Positions 9,087-17,604 of a stretch of DNA of 64,000 nucleotides are shown piece after piece. The notes beneath the pieces are model-generated. The model saw only the letters and a program-made list of their open reading frames with translations, ran no database searches and was not told the DNA's origin. Source of the stretch: Pleionea sediminis. Lineage in GTDB: Bacteria; Pseudomonadota; Gammaproteobacteria; Enterobacterales; Kangiellaceae. The translations under genes were made by a program, and so were the position numbers. The first letter of the stretch is position 1; each line of letters opens with the position of its first letter. The DNA is taken from assembly GCF_007570825.1 (NCBI RefSeq), contig NZ_SUNB01000001.1, positions 2,046,001-2,110,000 on the forward strand, in the 5' to 3' direction.

Positions 9087-12000
9087 CTACTGATCGATAC
9101 TTTGGCCCGGCGTCACACCAAAGTAAGCTTTAAAGCAACGAGAAAAATACGATACTGACGAAAAGCCATGGTCAAAGGCGACCGCTTTAATCGGTAAACC
9201 TTCCGATAATGCAGTTTTCGCTCTTCTTAATCTAAAGTTACGAATGAAGTCTGACGGACTTTGACCAATTAATCCTTTGAGCTTTCTTTGAAGCTGACGA
9301 TCACTAAGTCCTATTTCCCTAGATAGTCTTTGCGAGGAGAACTGATTATCCTGATAGAATTTTTCAATAATGGCTTCGCACTCGTCAATAAATCGTTTAT
9401 CGACAGTACTGAATTCCTCTTCTACGTTTTGGGACGACTCTGGTGAATCTGGGCTAGCTATTTCAGAGGTGCTTGCAGCGTATCGCGTTTGAATTAATCG
9501 TCTTATTGACAGAAGGTTACCAACCCTAAGCTTTAATTCATGCTCATCGAATGGTTTTGTAAGATACTCGTCAGCATTTATTTTCCAACCTTTAAGGCGA
9601 GATTCTGTATCCCCTCGTGCAGTGAGCAAGATTATAGGTATATGGCTAGTAAGAATATTTGACTTGAGAGTTTCGGTTACTTGGTAACCATCGAACGATG
9701 GCATCATAATGTCCGAAATTATTAAATCGGGAATATGCTCTTCCGCCATTTCTATACCTGCTTTACCATCCTCTGATGTCAAGACATTGTACTCTTCTTG
9801 CAAAATTTCTTTTAAATACGATCTTATAGATGGATTGTCGTCGATAACTAGTACGGTGAGTTTGTTTGATTCAATACTTTCATCATATTCTGTATTTTCT
9901 AGGTTATCTTTTTCAGCGGTAATTTGAGAACTCAAGTTCTCAAGCTCAACATCGAACAATTCATCAATAGAGTCGTCGATAGAATTGCTATACTCATTTT
10001 TCTTGCTAGACTCTTCTGGCAGTGATTTGGGTAAAGTTACGTAAAAACAAGAGCCTTCATTTAGTTGACTATCAAGACGGATTGTTCCTTTGTGATGTTC
10101 AACTAACTCTTTAACTAGAGATAGTCCTATTCCTGCACCAGTTACTTTTTCTGAACGTTCGTCAAATACTCTCGTGTAGCGATTAAATATCTTATCATGC
10201 ATGTCAGGGGCGATACCTATGCCGTTATCCTTTACTGAAAACTCAAACTGCTCTTCGCCGATAGATCTTAGCGATACATCGATAACACCATTTTTTTGTG
10301 TATATTTAAGAGAATTGGAAATTAAATTTAATACTATTTTTTGAATAGCATCAGGCATACTTGAAAAGTAAATTTCGTCCTCGCTGGATAGGTTGATAGT
10401 AATACCTTTTTCTGCAGCAAGATCTCGGAAGTTGGTTACGTACTCCGAAACTAATTTTGAAACATTGATCGATTTCTTAATGACTTCTTTTTTAAATCGA
10501 AACTTTTCCATAAAAATCAGCTGATCAACCATTCTCAGTAGGCGATAAGCATTGTTTTTGATTGTCATCATTCGACGACGCTTACTTTCTTCTTGCTCGT
10601 TTTCGAGTAGCTTTTTTAATGGTCCTAGAACTAGAGTGAGAGGTGTCCGAAACTCATGAGAAACATTGGCGAACTCTTCATTTTTGAATGCGAGTAATCG
10701 CTCAACATTCTTCTTTTCTTTAGTTAGTTCCTCGGTTCTCTTTTTAACAGCGATTTCGAGGCTTCGTGCTTTCTTTCTTAATGCTTTCGAGCGATATAAA
10801 TAAATTAAATAGGGTGTTATTAACAGAGCTAATAAATATGAGACTTTTGCCCACCATGTCAACCAAAATGGTGGCTTAACTAGAATGTTAAGCTCAGTTG
10901 TGGGGCCATTAAATTGGCCAAATCGGTCCGAGGCCTCGATCAATAACCGAAAGTTTCCGTGGGGTAAATTTGTGAAAGTAGCAACTCTATTACTAGAGTC
11001 TGTATTGATCCAACGTTCAGAATAGCCACTGAGCTTATATCGATATTTTATGATGTCTGAGAAATAATAGTCGGTAGAAATAAATTCAAAACCAATAAAG
11101 TCAAAAGTGTAATCGAGCTCAATTTTATTCGTGCTGCCGATGGCTTTTCCATTTGATATTTTTAAATTCTTTGCAATTTCATACTCCTGATTCTCGATTA
11201 AAAACTTTGATATCAAAGGTTTCTTATTTTTGTTGTCTTGTCTTATGTTTTCTATATCAATTTTATTAAAGCCTTCAGTTCCTGAAAAATACAAGGAGTT
11301 ATCATTCTCTGAGAAGTAGCCTGCAGTGGTAAATTCATTTGCCTGCAGGCCTAGCTCCGCTGTATAAGCTATGATCCTATTGCTATTAGGGGTTAGTCTA
11401 AAAATACCTTTGTTTGTCGTAGCCCATATATCACCGAATGAATCTTCTTTTATATTGTAAATTGTATTATCTGGTAGACCATTACTTTTATTCCAACTAG
11501 TTACTTCATTGTCTTTGCTTATACGCCATAAACCATCATTTAATGTACCTATCCACATATCTCCATTTTTACTTACGTTTAACGAATAAACTTCAGTCGT
11601 TAATGCTTTAATTGTATCGGGCAACTCTGAGCGGGTAAAAGTATTATTTTGAATATCAAATAGGTCAATACCGTTTTTGGTGCCAAACCATAATTGATTT
11701 TTACTATCTATCTCTAAAGTAAAAATTTGATTGCTGTGTAAGTCACTATCGTTTTCTCGGAAGTTTGTAAATGAATTCTTATCAGTATTGTATTTAGAAA
11801 GGCCATAAAGAGTACCAATCCAAATATTTTTATCTCCACCTTCTTTGATTGCAAAGACATCCTGATGAACCAGACTGTTCGGGTTACTAGTTTCTTGTTG
11901 AAAGTTAGTTATTTTATTTGACTCTATATTTAGGCGGCTAAGGCCGCGACCTGATTGTCCGATCCACAAATCAGTTTCTGTTGACTCCAATGCAATTACG

Positions 12001-13214
12001 TAGTTGCTTGTTATAGAGTTTTCACTGTTCGTTTTCTCAATCAGTTCACAAGAATTATTGCCATAGTTTATCTTATGAATACCCTTTTCCCACACAGCAA
12101 GCCAAAGAGAGTTATGTTGTCCTTCTATAGCGTAAATTGTATTGCCACTTAAACATTCATTGTCTTGATATTGAGATTGATAAAGACCGAATTCTTTTGT
12201 ATCTAAAGAGACATAATCTAGGCCGGATGCATCTGTTCCGACCCACAAAGTATTATTATCGAAAAACAACTGATTAATAAGGTTTGATGATAATGACGAT
12301 GAGTCACTGGGTATGTTTTGATAGAAATAGACTTTATCATTTAAATAGTTGTAATTAATGAGTCCATTAAAGCTGGCGATCCATAGTGTATCATTATCTG
12401 ATTTAATGACGTCTCGAAGCCGATTCTCTTTCTTTAATTCGCTGTTATTAAAGCTTATTTTTTTAACTTTATTACTAGGTTTATTAAATATAAATAAACC
12501 ATCTTCAGTAGCTAACGCAAGTTCGTCATTATTGAGAGAGGTAATTGATCGAATCGTCAAGTTCTTCGTTTCTGAAATAAGTTGGAAGTTATTATCGTTA
12601 CTTTGCTTTTTCCACAACCCATAATGAGTACCGATATAAACATCTTCACTCTTATCCAAATAAATTTTGTACGGATGATTAACATGGTTTTTATCTGGAA
12701 TGCTACTATTTAGACTGAAACGTATGATCGAATTATCGTTAACTTGAAGTACTTCTCCGTCATCAGTCGATAAGTAGAGCATTCCGTTATTTATAATTAG
12801 GTCAGTAGTGCCAGAATATGCATTATCTAAAAGTGCATCGTAAGGTGATTCTGTAAAGACATCTTTTTCGATATCATAGAAATATACTCCTGAAGAAGTA
12901 AGGGCATAGAGATCTTGGTCCTCCGTTGTGTAGAGCTTTATTGATTTTCCTTGCTGCGATAGATAAGTTTTAACGCTGTAACCATCAAAGCGATTGAGTC
13001 CTGAATTCGTTGCAATCCAGATGAGCCCTAGCTTATCTTTTTCTATATCATTGATCGAGATTTGTGATAACTGATCTTTTAAGTGCTTGAACTTTAACGT
13101 TGGAGTTAGTATTGAATGACTTAAAGGTGAGTGCAAAGCAAAGGCAAAGAAAGCTGCAACCTTGATTAAGGTTAATAAGCAATTAAGTAAATCAAACTTA
13201 AAGCGAGGTAGCAT
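9087..13214 (-). CDS. Hybrid two-component sensor kinase / AraC-type response regulator (one-protein system)
   Basis: A 1375-residue hybrid two-component protein. After an N-terminal hydrophobic export segment come about 14 ligand-binding propeller blades (residues about 40-690, repeated LWIGT/MWIGT/DIWATT signatures of Reg_prop), a Y_Y_Y domain (about 720-790, ending LIEASDRFGQFNGP) and a transmembrane helix near 795-815. The HisKA box is VSHEFRTPL with H853, followed by an HATPase with N- and G-boxes (NLISNSLKY, GAGIGLSLV), a receiver with phospho-acceptor D1168 (ISDIMMPSFDGY) and a C-terminal AraC HTH pair. It should sense a periplasmic ligand and activate transcription directly. In Bacteroidetes such proteins control glycan use; here neighbouring genes are secreted proteins and lipoproteins. 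No clear Shine-Dalgarno precedes the ATG. Confidence 0.93.
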   Translation of the reverse strand: MLPRFKFDLLNCLLTLIKVAAFFAFALHSPLSHSILTPTLKFKHLKDQLSQISINDIEKDKLGLIWIATNSGLNRFDGYSVKTYLSQQGKSIKLYTTEDQDLYALTSSGVYFYDIEKDVFTESPYDALLDNAYSGTTDLIINNGMLYLSTDDGEVLQVNDNSIIRFSLNSSIPDKNHVNHPYKIYLDKSEDVYIGTHYGLWKKQSNDNNFQLISETKNLTIRSITSLNNDELALATEDGLFIFNKPSNKVKKISFNNSELKKENRLRDVIKSDNDTLWIASFNGLINYNYLNDKVYFYQNIPSDSSSLSSNLINQLFFDNNTLWVGTDASGLDYVSLDTKEFGLYQSQYQDNECLSGNTIYAIEGQHNSLWLAVWEKGIHKINYGNNSCELIEKTNSENSITSNYVIALESTETDLWIGQSGRGLSRLNIESNKITNFQQETSNPNSLVHQDVFAIKEGGDKNIWIGTLYGLSKYNTDKNSFTNFRENDSDLHSNQIFTLEIDSKNQLWFGTKNGIDLFDIQNNTFTRSELPDTIKALTTEVYSLNVSKNGDMWIGTLNDGLWRISKDNEVTSWNKSNGLPDNTIYNIKEDSFGDIWATTNKGIFRLTPNSNRIIAYTAELGLQANEFTTAGYFSENDNSLYFSGTEGFNKIDIENIRQDNKNKKPLISKFLIENQEYEIAKNLKISNGKAIGSTNKIELDYTFDFIGFEFISTDYYFSDIIKYRYKLSGYSERWINTDSSNRVATFTNLPHGNFRLLIEASDRFGQFNGPTTELNILVKPPFWLTWWAKVSYLLALLITPYLIYLYRSKALRKKARSLEIAVKKRTEELTKEKKNVERLLAFKNEEFANVSHEFRTPLTLVLGPLKKLLENEQEESKRRRMMTIKNNAYRLLRMVDQLIFMEKFRFKKEVIKKSINVSKLVSEYVTNFRDLAAEKGITINLSSEDEIYFSSMPDAIQKIVLNLISNSLKYTQKNGVIDVSLRSIGEEQFEFSVKDNGIGIAPDMHDKIFNRYTRVFDERSEKVTGAGIGLSLVKELVEHHKGTIRLDSQLNEGSCFYVTLPKSLPEESSKKNEYSNSIDDSIDELFDVELENLSSQITAEKDNLENTEYDESIESNKLTVLVIDDNPSIRSYLKEILQEEYNVLTSEDGKAGIEMAEEHIPDLIISDIMMPSFDGYQVTETLKSNILTSHIPIILLTARGDTESRLKGWKINADEYLTKPFDEHELKLRVGNLLSIRRLIQTRYAASTSEIASPDSPESSQNVEEEFSTVDKRFIDECEAIIEKFYQDNQFSSQRLSREIGLSDRQLQRKLKGLIGQSPSDFIRNFRLRRAKTALSEGLPIKAVAFDHGFSSVSYFSRCFKAYFGVTPGQSIDQ

Positions 13215-13224
13215 GCAGAGGGGT

Positions 13225-13261
13225 AACTTGAACTAATATGTTAAAAATACTAGTTCAAGTT
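13225..13261. repeat. Perfect 11-bp inverted repeat just upstream of the hybrid-sensor gene
   Basis: AACTTGAACTA (13225-13235) and TAGTTCAAGTT (13251-13261) are perfect reverse complements around 15 bases. It lies between the stop of the 331-residue gene and the sensor ATG at 13214. There is no U-tract directly after the stem, so an operator or a leader hairpin is as likely as a terminator. Confidence 0.55.
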
Positions 13262-13280
13262 ATTGATTTTCACAAACTAA

Positions 13281-14276
13281 TTAGAATCCCGGTAACTGTA
13301 TTGGAGGCGGCATAATCGGAGGCAAAAGAGGGTTTCTCTCTTGATTTTGCAGCCTACAACTGGGGTTATTCACCGGACATCCTGCTGGTGGTGGTGGCTT
13401 CGTTGCAGGGTTACTACCTACAATAATTGTCGAGCGATAAAAGATATTTCCAGTAGGCTCTCCATTAATAACTTCTCGACATACTTCTCGTTGTGTTGAG
13501 TTAAAGCAAGTCATGTACGCTGGGTTAAAATCATAAGTTAATACGTTGCCAGATGCGTCATAGACTGGGTGGTCGTTATGCCATAAGTGACTATAAGTAT
13601 TTACTGGTAGGTCTGCGTAAACAACTTTCCATTCAGCAAAAAATTCATGGGACTGTTTAATCAATAAAGCAGTATATCCATCACCTGTTCTTACTTCGAC
13701 AGCCATTGGAGAGTTAGCAAACTTAAAAGGATTAAAAGAGCTGTTTCGCACAAATTGGTTAAGTTGAATCTGTATGTCTTGCGTAAAATCTGGATTGGCG
13801 GCCCAATTTTGTGAGGTAGAAAAGCCACTTAATACATTGTCAACTGTGCCAATGGGAGCTTGGCTTCCATAAAACCGATAATATTGATGGTTCACGAACT
13901 CTCTTTTATCGTTAAGATATTGCACATACAAAGAAGTAATTGCATAGGGCGTGTTGGTAACTTGGCCAGAAACATTGTAGGTAGAGTTGGCCACATTAGC
14001 TGTTTTCGTAATTAGTACAGTTTTGTAATTACCAAACATTTGGTCGCTGCTTAAATTGGCAACTACGTAGGTTTCTTGAACTTGCGGAGCATCAATTAAA
14101 TAGTTGTAATTACTTTCCGCTTTTGAAATTGCATGCTGTATAAATTGATCGTCGTATTCACAGTCATTGCATCCTGTAAAAATGTAGTTAGAAGATCCTG
14201 AAGAGTATAGGACATCTGCGTTGACCGTACTCGATAGTAACAAAAGAGCAAAACTAAGCTTTAACAACTTGTCCAT
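13281..14276 (-). CDS. Secreted protein of unknown function
   Basis: A 331-residue exported protein with a clear signal peptide (about 1-20, ending VNA). I do not recognise a family. The first 60 residues contain a CxxC (FTGCNDCEYD). The body is rich in Tyr/Asn/Gln and beta-strand-like, and the C-terminal part is cysteine- and proline-rich (ATKPPPPAGCPVNNPSC, then PPIMPPPIQLPGF), which suggests a low-complexity surface-exposed tail. It lies directly upstream of the hybrid sensor gene on the same strand with a 66-bp gap, so the two may be cotranscribed and this protein could take part in signal perception. That is inference from position. Confidence 0.7.
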   Translation of the reverse strand: MDKLLKLSFALLLLSSTVNADVLYSSGSSNYIFTGCNDCEYDDQFIQHAISKAESNYNYLIDAPQVQETYVVANLSSDQMFGNYKTVLITKTANVANSTYNVSGQVTNTPYAITSLYVQYLNDKREFVNHQYYRFYGSQAPIGTVDNVLSGFSTSQNWAANPDFTQDIQIQLNQFVRNSSFNPFKFANSPMAVEVRTGDGYTALLIKQSHEFFAEWKVVYADLPVNTYSHLWHNDHPVYDASGNVLTYDFNPAYMTCFNSTQREVCREVINGEPTGNIFYRSTIIVGSNPATKPPPPAGCPVNNPSCRLQNQERNPLLPPIMPPPIQLPGF

Positions 14277-14744
14277 GATAGCTAATACCTGCTAGATAAT
14301 TTCAGAGCGAGATAATACATGAGATAGGGGCTTAAATCTCGTAAATAATACCCAGTTACAACGATGCAGGTGTCACACTTTTAACTTCTTGGTCGGAATT
14401 AAAATCTTTATTAAACAAATAGTTAGGATTTTCTTCGCATTTTGTGAGTAATTTAAATCTGGGAATTGTTAATATTTGGCTTAGATACTTTTCCTGTTAA
14501 CAACTCATTCAACAGTGAGTGAACGCAGAGTTTGAGGTTAGGGTTCTATAGGTCGTTTTAGATGAATACTTAATCAATTCGATGTATTAAACAAACTGCT
14601 ATGAAGCGGAAATAACATTCAGGGATGTCGCATGCGAGAGGATTGAATTTTAAGGCCAATTAATGAAGCTTCAACCTAGACAGAACGATCCAGAGAGTCA
14701 AAAAGGGAAGGCAATTTATTGATATTACTAGCAAAGTTTTTGTA

Positions 14745-14772
14745 TGTCGCACAGGTTAAACATGATGTCGGA
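14745..14772 (+). promoter_or_regulatory. Candidate operator: direct repeat TGTCGCA-N14-TGTCGGA
   Basis: TGTCGCA (14745-14751) and TGTCGGA (14766-14772) are direct repeats with starts 21 bp apart. The first base is 124 bp before the barrel ATG. Spacer length, orientation and gene distance match the site before the lipoprotein at 8624, and GG(T) and AA positions in the spacer also agree. Confidence 0.5.
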
Positions 14773-14814
14773 AAATTGAAAAGTAACAATCTTTCAATAG
14801 TCTGAGGCTATCTC

Positions 14815-14820
14815 CATAAT
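14815..14820 (+). promoter_or_regulatory. Candidate -10 box of the barrel gene
   Basis: CATAAT lies 42 bases after the paired TGTCG repeat and 48 bases before the ATG. A poor -35 (TTTCAA) sits 17 bases upstream, which fits an activator-dependent promoter. Confidence 0.4.
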
Positions 14821-14868
14821 GCGCGCTGTCTTTTAGGAGCTCGATTACTTTATTTTAAGGAGATTGTT

Positions 14869-15429
14869 ATGAAACGTTTGTTAGCCCCTTTATGTTTACT
14901 GATTGCCGGTAGTTTACAGGCGGAGTCTGGATTTTTTGTGTCTTTAAATGGCGGCTATACAGAAGTCCAAGACAGCGCGGCGAATACTGATTCTGCAACT
15001 GGATTTGAATTCGGATATAAAATGAATGAAAACTTTACTGTGAAGTTTGGCGTTAAAGATTTCGGTGAATACGACGATTCTGCCCGCATAAATGATTCAA
15101 CAAGGATTTCCACTGAATCTACGTTGACTTCAAGAAACGTTAGTTTTGTCTACAGCTTGCCTTTGGATGATTCATTTACTTTCAATGCTGAAGTTGGTTA
15201 TTTAGATTGGAAATTCGATTCAGAAACCACATTGAGTGAATATGACGATTGGAGAAACCGATGGGAGCACACCTCGACAACATCCAATGCATCGGATAGT
15301 GATTTCGCATGGGGACTTGGCCTTGCTTACAATATGAGTATTATTGAGTTAGGATTTAATTTTAACAGTTACAAATTTGATAAAACCGACGTCAAAGAAA
15401 CTGAGTTGACGGTTACTTATTACTTTTAG
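14869..15429 (+). CDS. Small outer-membrane beta-barrel protein (OmpX/OmpW-like size)
   Basis: A 186-residue protein with a clean signal peptide (about 1-18, ending LQA) and alternating aromatic/polar strands (GFFVSLNGGYTE, FEFGYKMNENFTVKFGVKDF, ELTVTYYF). It ends in phenylalanine, the classic BAM-recognition terminal residue, and has the length of an eight-stranded barrel. A good AAGGAG ribosome-binding site precedes the ATG, and a terminator follows. It stands alone as a transcript and carries upstream the operator-like repeat shared with the lipoprotein at 8040, so it may belong to the regulon of the hybrid sensor. Specific function unknown; adhesion or stress roles are typical for such barrels. 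Confidence 0.82.
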   Translation: MKRLLAPLCLLIAGSLQAESGFFVSLNGGYTEVQDSAANTDSATGFEFGYKMNENFTVKFGVKDFGEYDDSARINDSTRISTESTLTSRNVSFVYSLPLDDSFTFNAEVGYLDWKFDSETTLSEYDDWRNRWEHTSTTSNASDSDFAWGLGLAYNMSIIELGFNFNSYKFDKTDVKETELTVTYYF

Positions 15430-15893
15430 TGACATAATCACTGTTACTAACTTAATGTTAGTTAATCCGTACTTCTTTTGAAGCGACCTCTGGGTCGCTT
15501 TTTTGTTTCCGGTCTTTATTATTCTTTTTCATTGTAGCTTCGTTTAAATTCATTTTATTAATCCATGTGGCTTAAATCTATCTGTATTATTGAGTCGTTA
15601 AATAATACCTGATCATACTCAAAAGCCGGACTATTGAGCTTGTCATGTAAACTGAGGGCCAGCTTTAAGGGAGGTGATTTCATGGGATTAGAATACGTGA
15701 AAATTACCTAATTTTCTCTAGTGAGTTAAATAATCTTAAGATAGTTACTTAAAAAACAATAGGTTAAAGATTTTATTTGAAAAGTATAAATTAAGGATGG
15801 AATCTTAATGTTGGTAATTTTCACTGAGGTTTTATCGTTTTTTCTTGTATATTTCGCGCTGAGATTATTTTGGTTCCACAGGAAGTTAATTAA
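15430..15893. other. 464-bp intergenic region
   Basis: It contains the terminator of the barrel gene at 15481-15505 and presumably the promoter of the following lipoprotein. No TGTCG pair like that at 14745 was found here. No gene or other repeat seen. Confidence 0.5.
15481..15505 (+). terminator. Rho-independent terminator of the barrel gene
   Basis: AAGCGACC pairs with GGTCGCTT (8 bp) around a four-base loop and runs straight into a run of T residues. It begins about 50 bp after the barrel stop codon. Confidence 0.85.
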
Positions 15894-16721
15894 ATGTTAG
15901 TCCGTTCTATATTATTTACGTTTTTATTTTCGCTATTATTAACAGGGTGTCCTAGCAGCGGCTCTGGAAATACAACAGAATCAGGCACCGATATTACCGA
16001 TCCGGTTGATGATGATTCAGGAAACGATGATTCAGGAAACGATGATTCAGGAAACGATGATTCAGGAAACGATGATTCAGGAAATGATGATTCAGGAAAT
16101 GATGATTCAGGAAATGATGATTCAGGAAATGATGATTCAGGAAATGATGATTCAGGAAATGATGATTCAGGAAATGATGATTCAGGAAATGATGATTCAG
16201 GAAATGATGATTCAGGAAATGATGATTCAGGAAATGATGATCCTTGGGCAGAAATTGTTGGCTTTTGGAAAAATCCTCAAGATGGTAATTCGATCGGAAA
16301 TTTCCGTCAAATCGAAGAAGGCACATACACGTTATACGTATATGATGATGAGAATGAATGTTATAACACGCGTGTGAGTGATTTTACTTATGTTTCAGAA
16401 GGCACTTTCGCTCTATGGTATGAGTATGATGCCCAGTCTTATTTAAACGTTCTTTATTGGGCTGAATATGACGGAGCGCCAGATCTATCCTCTTCAGATT
16501 TTCCTTTAGAAGGAAGGACTGTTTTTGATTACTGGGTAGAGGATGGGATGCTTTATTCTCATTGGTTGTCATTTGAAATTGGAGAATACGAATATCCAGC
16601 TGTAAATCAGCCTGTATATTCTCGAGAGAGACTTGAAATGACACAAGAGCATCTTGAGTCTTTACTTTGTAGCGAAAAATTAGAGTCTAGATTCAGCCCA
16701 ATTGACTTAATTGCTAAGTAG
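15894..16721 (+). CDS. Lipoprotein with fifteen DDSGN repeats, paralogue of the lipoprotein at 8040
   Basis: A 275-residue lipoprotein. The signal and lipobox are clear (LLLTGC, cysteine near residue 19). A short Ser/Gly/Thr segment leads into fifteen perfect DDSGN pentapeptides (about residues 40-114), an extended acidic stalk that could bind calcium or hold the globular domain away from the membrane. The rest (about 115-275) is homologous to the lipoprotein at 8040-8624 by ordered landmarks: W-x-E-I-x-G-x-W, QIEEG, C-Y-x-x-R, EYDAQSYL, SSDFPLEG and a late Cys-Ser-Glu. The 8040 protein has only a short linker, so the stalk is specific to this copy. Function unknown. Confidence 0.82.
   Translation: MLVRSILFTFLFSLLLTGCPSSGSGNTTESGTDITDPVDDDSGNDDSGNDDSGNDDSGNDDSGNDDSGNDDSGNDDSGNDDSGNDDSGNDDSGNDDSGNDDSGNDDSGNDDSGNDDPWAEIVGFWKNPQDGNSIGNFRQIEEGTYTLYVYDDENECYNTRVSDFTYVSEGTFALWYEYDAQSYLNVLYWAEYDGAPDLSSSDFPLEGRTVFDYWVEDGMLYSHWLSFEIGEYEYPAVNQPVYSRERLEMTQEHLESLLCSEKLESRFSPIDLIAK
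16011..16235 (+). repeat. Minisatellite: fifteen in-frame 15-bp units
   Basis: Exactly 225 bp of GATGATTCAGGAAAY repeated 15 times without any indel, each unit encoding DDSGN. Units 1-4 end in GAAAC and units 5-15 in GAAAT, so one silent change was spread by later copying. The length is likely to vary between strains by slippage, always in frame. Confidence 0.97.
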
Positions 16722-16770
16722 CCTTCAAAATAAATAGAGACTGAATAAACTATTCGTCATTATTATAAAG

Positions 16771-16792
16771 GTGGGCATATTTTGATGCCCAC
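16771..16792 (+). terminator. Probable terminator of the repeat lipoprotein gene
   Basis: GTGGGCAT pairs perfectly with ATGCCCAC around ATTTTG, 50 bp after the stop codon. The sequence after it is T-rich but interrupted (TATCTATTTG), so efficiency is uncertain. Confidence 0.6.
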
Positions 16793-17363
16793 TATCTATT
16801 TGTCTTCCTCTTTAAAACCTCATATAAGCTCTATTTGTCGAGCATTATCGTATTTACTTTCGTAGGAATCTTTCAGTAGAAAAATATACACTTGTTCTCT
16901 GATTTGTAGAGTAAAGCTTGTTTAAAATCTCAATTAGTGGTTAGAGAAATCTGGAATTTGATGAGATATATTGAAATAAAATGATGAACTATTCGATCAA
17001 AATAGACATTGCTTCTATATTGCAAAGGTAGATGATTTGAGTGAAAAGTGTGCTTTTACTCGGCCTTTTATGTGAAATATAATTAATATCCTCCGAATAA
17101 AACCATCAATGAGATAATAAAAAAACTTATCCTTATAAAAGGTCATTGTCGCAACTTGTATCTTTTTATTTCGATACTAGATACTTCATTTTGAAACTAT
17201 ATATACAGCTTTTATTTGTCAGATGTTGCAATTTTCTTTGTGCTTCTTGTATAGAGATAATGAGTTATAAATGTTATCTGCATAGGTAAAAAAATCTAAT
17301 CAATTTTGACACAGTTAGTTGGTAGTTAAGTTACGTAATAATCTTTTCTAACTATCGGTTTAA

Positions 17364-17397
17364 GCAAGTTGCATACACAACTTGCCCATCATTTTTT
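17364..17397 (+). terminator. Terminator-like hairpin in the leader of the biosynthetic operon
   Basis: GCAAGTTG pairs perfectly with CAACTTGC around CATACA, then six bases, then six T residues. It lies 207 bp before the first gene of the operon with no gene just upstream. It may be an attenuator of the operon or the end of a short non-coding transcript. Confidence 0.45.
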
Positions 17398-17604
17398 ACT
17401 CTTGACCCTTGGTAATTACTTGTCGTTTACTAGAACCATCAACGGAGAGGTCGGATAAGTATCAGCAATAGATACGTCCGGTAGTTAAAGTTGCTTTACA
17501 CAAAAGCATTAAGTTAGTTGTAGATTAATGGATTAATCATAGAGTAGTAACTTAAACGGGCAGTGTTTTAGCTTCTGCGCAAATTATTTTGTCGTGGGGT
17601 AAAT

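Larger units (their letters stand above)
14277..14868. other. 592-bp divergent intergenic region
   Basis: No gene is seen. It separates the minus-strand secreted-protein gene from the plus-strand barrel gene and so holds both promoters. It contains the candidate operator at 14745-14772, a -10-like box at 14815-14820, and one further single TGTCGCA at 14626-14632. Confidence 0.55.
16722..17604. other. 883-bp AT-rich intergenic region before the biosynthetic operon
   Basis: No credible coding sequence on either strand. It contains the terminator of the lipoprotein gene and a terminator-like hairpin at 17364-17397. The promoter of the 17605-35425 operon must lie here or just before 17605. A TTGACA at 17306-17311 has no good -10 at 17 bp spacing, so I do not call a promoter. 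Confidence 0.5.

Noticed and set aside
16011..16235. Regular short repeats that could suggest a CRISPR array
   Set aside because: Units are 15 bp, directly abutting without spacers, in frame inside a lipoprotein gene, and no cas gene is present.
15994..16377. Open frames on both strands across the 15-bp repeat
   Set aside because: They arise because the repeat unit is a multiple of three without stops in several frames; the lipoprotein frame has signal, lipobox and a homologue.
17306..17311. TTGACA as -35 of the biosynthetic operon promoter
   Set aside because: No acceptable -10 hexamer at 16-18 bp spacing.
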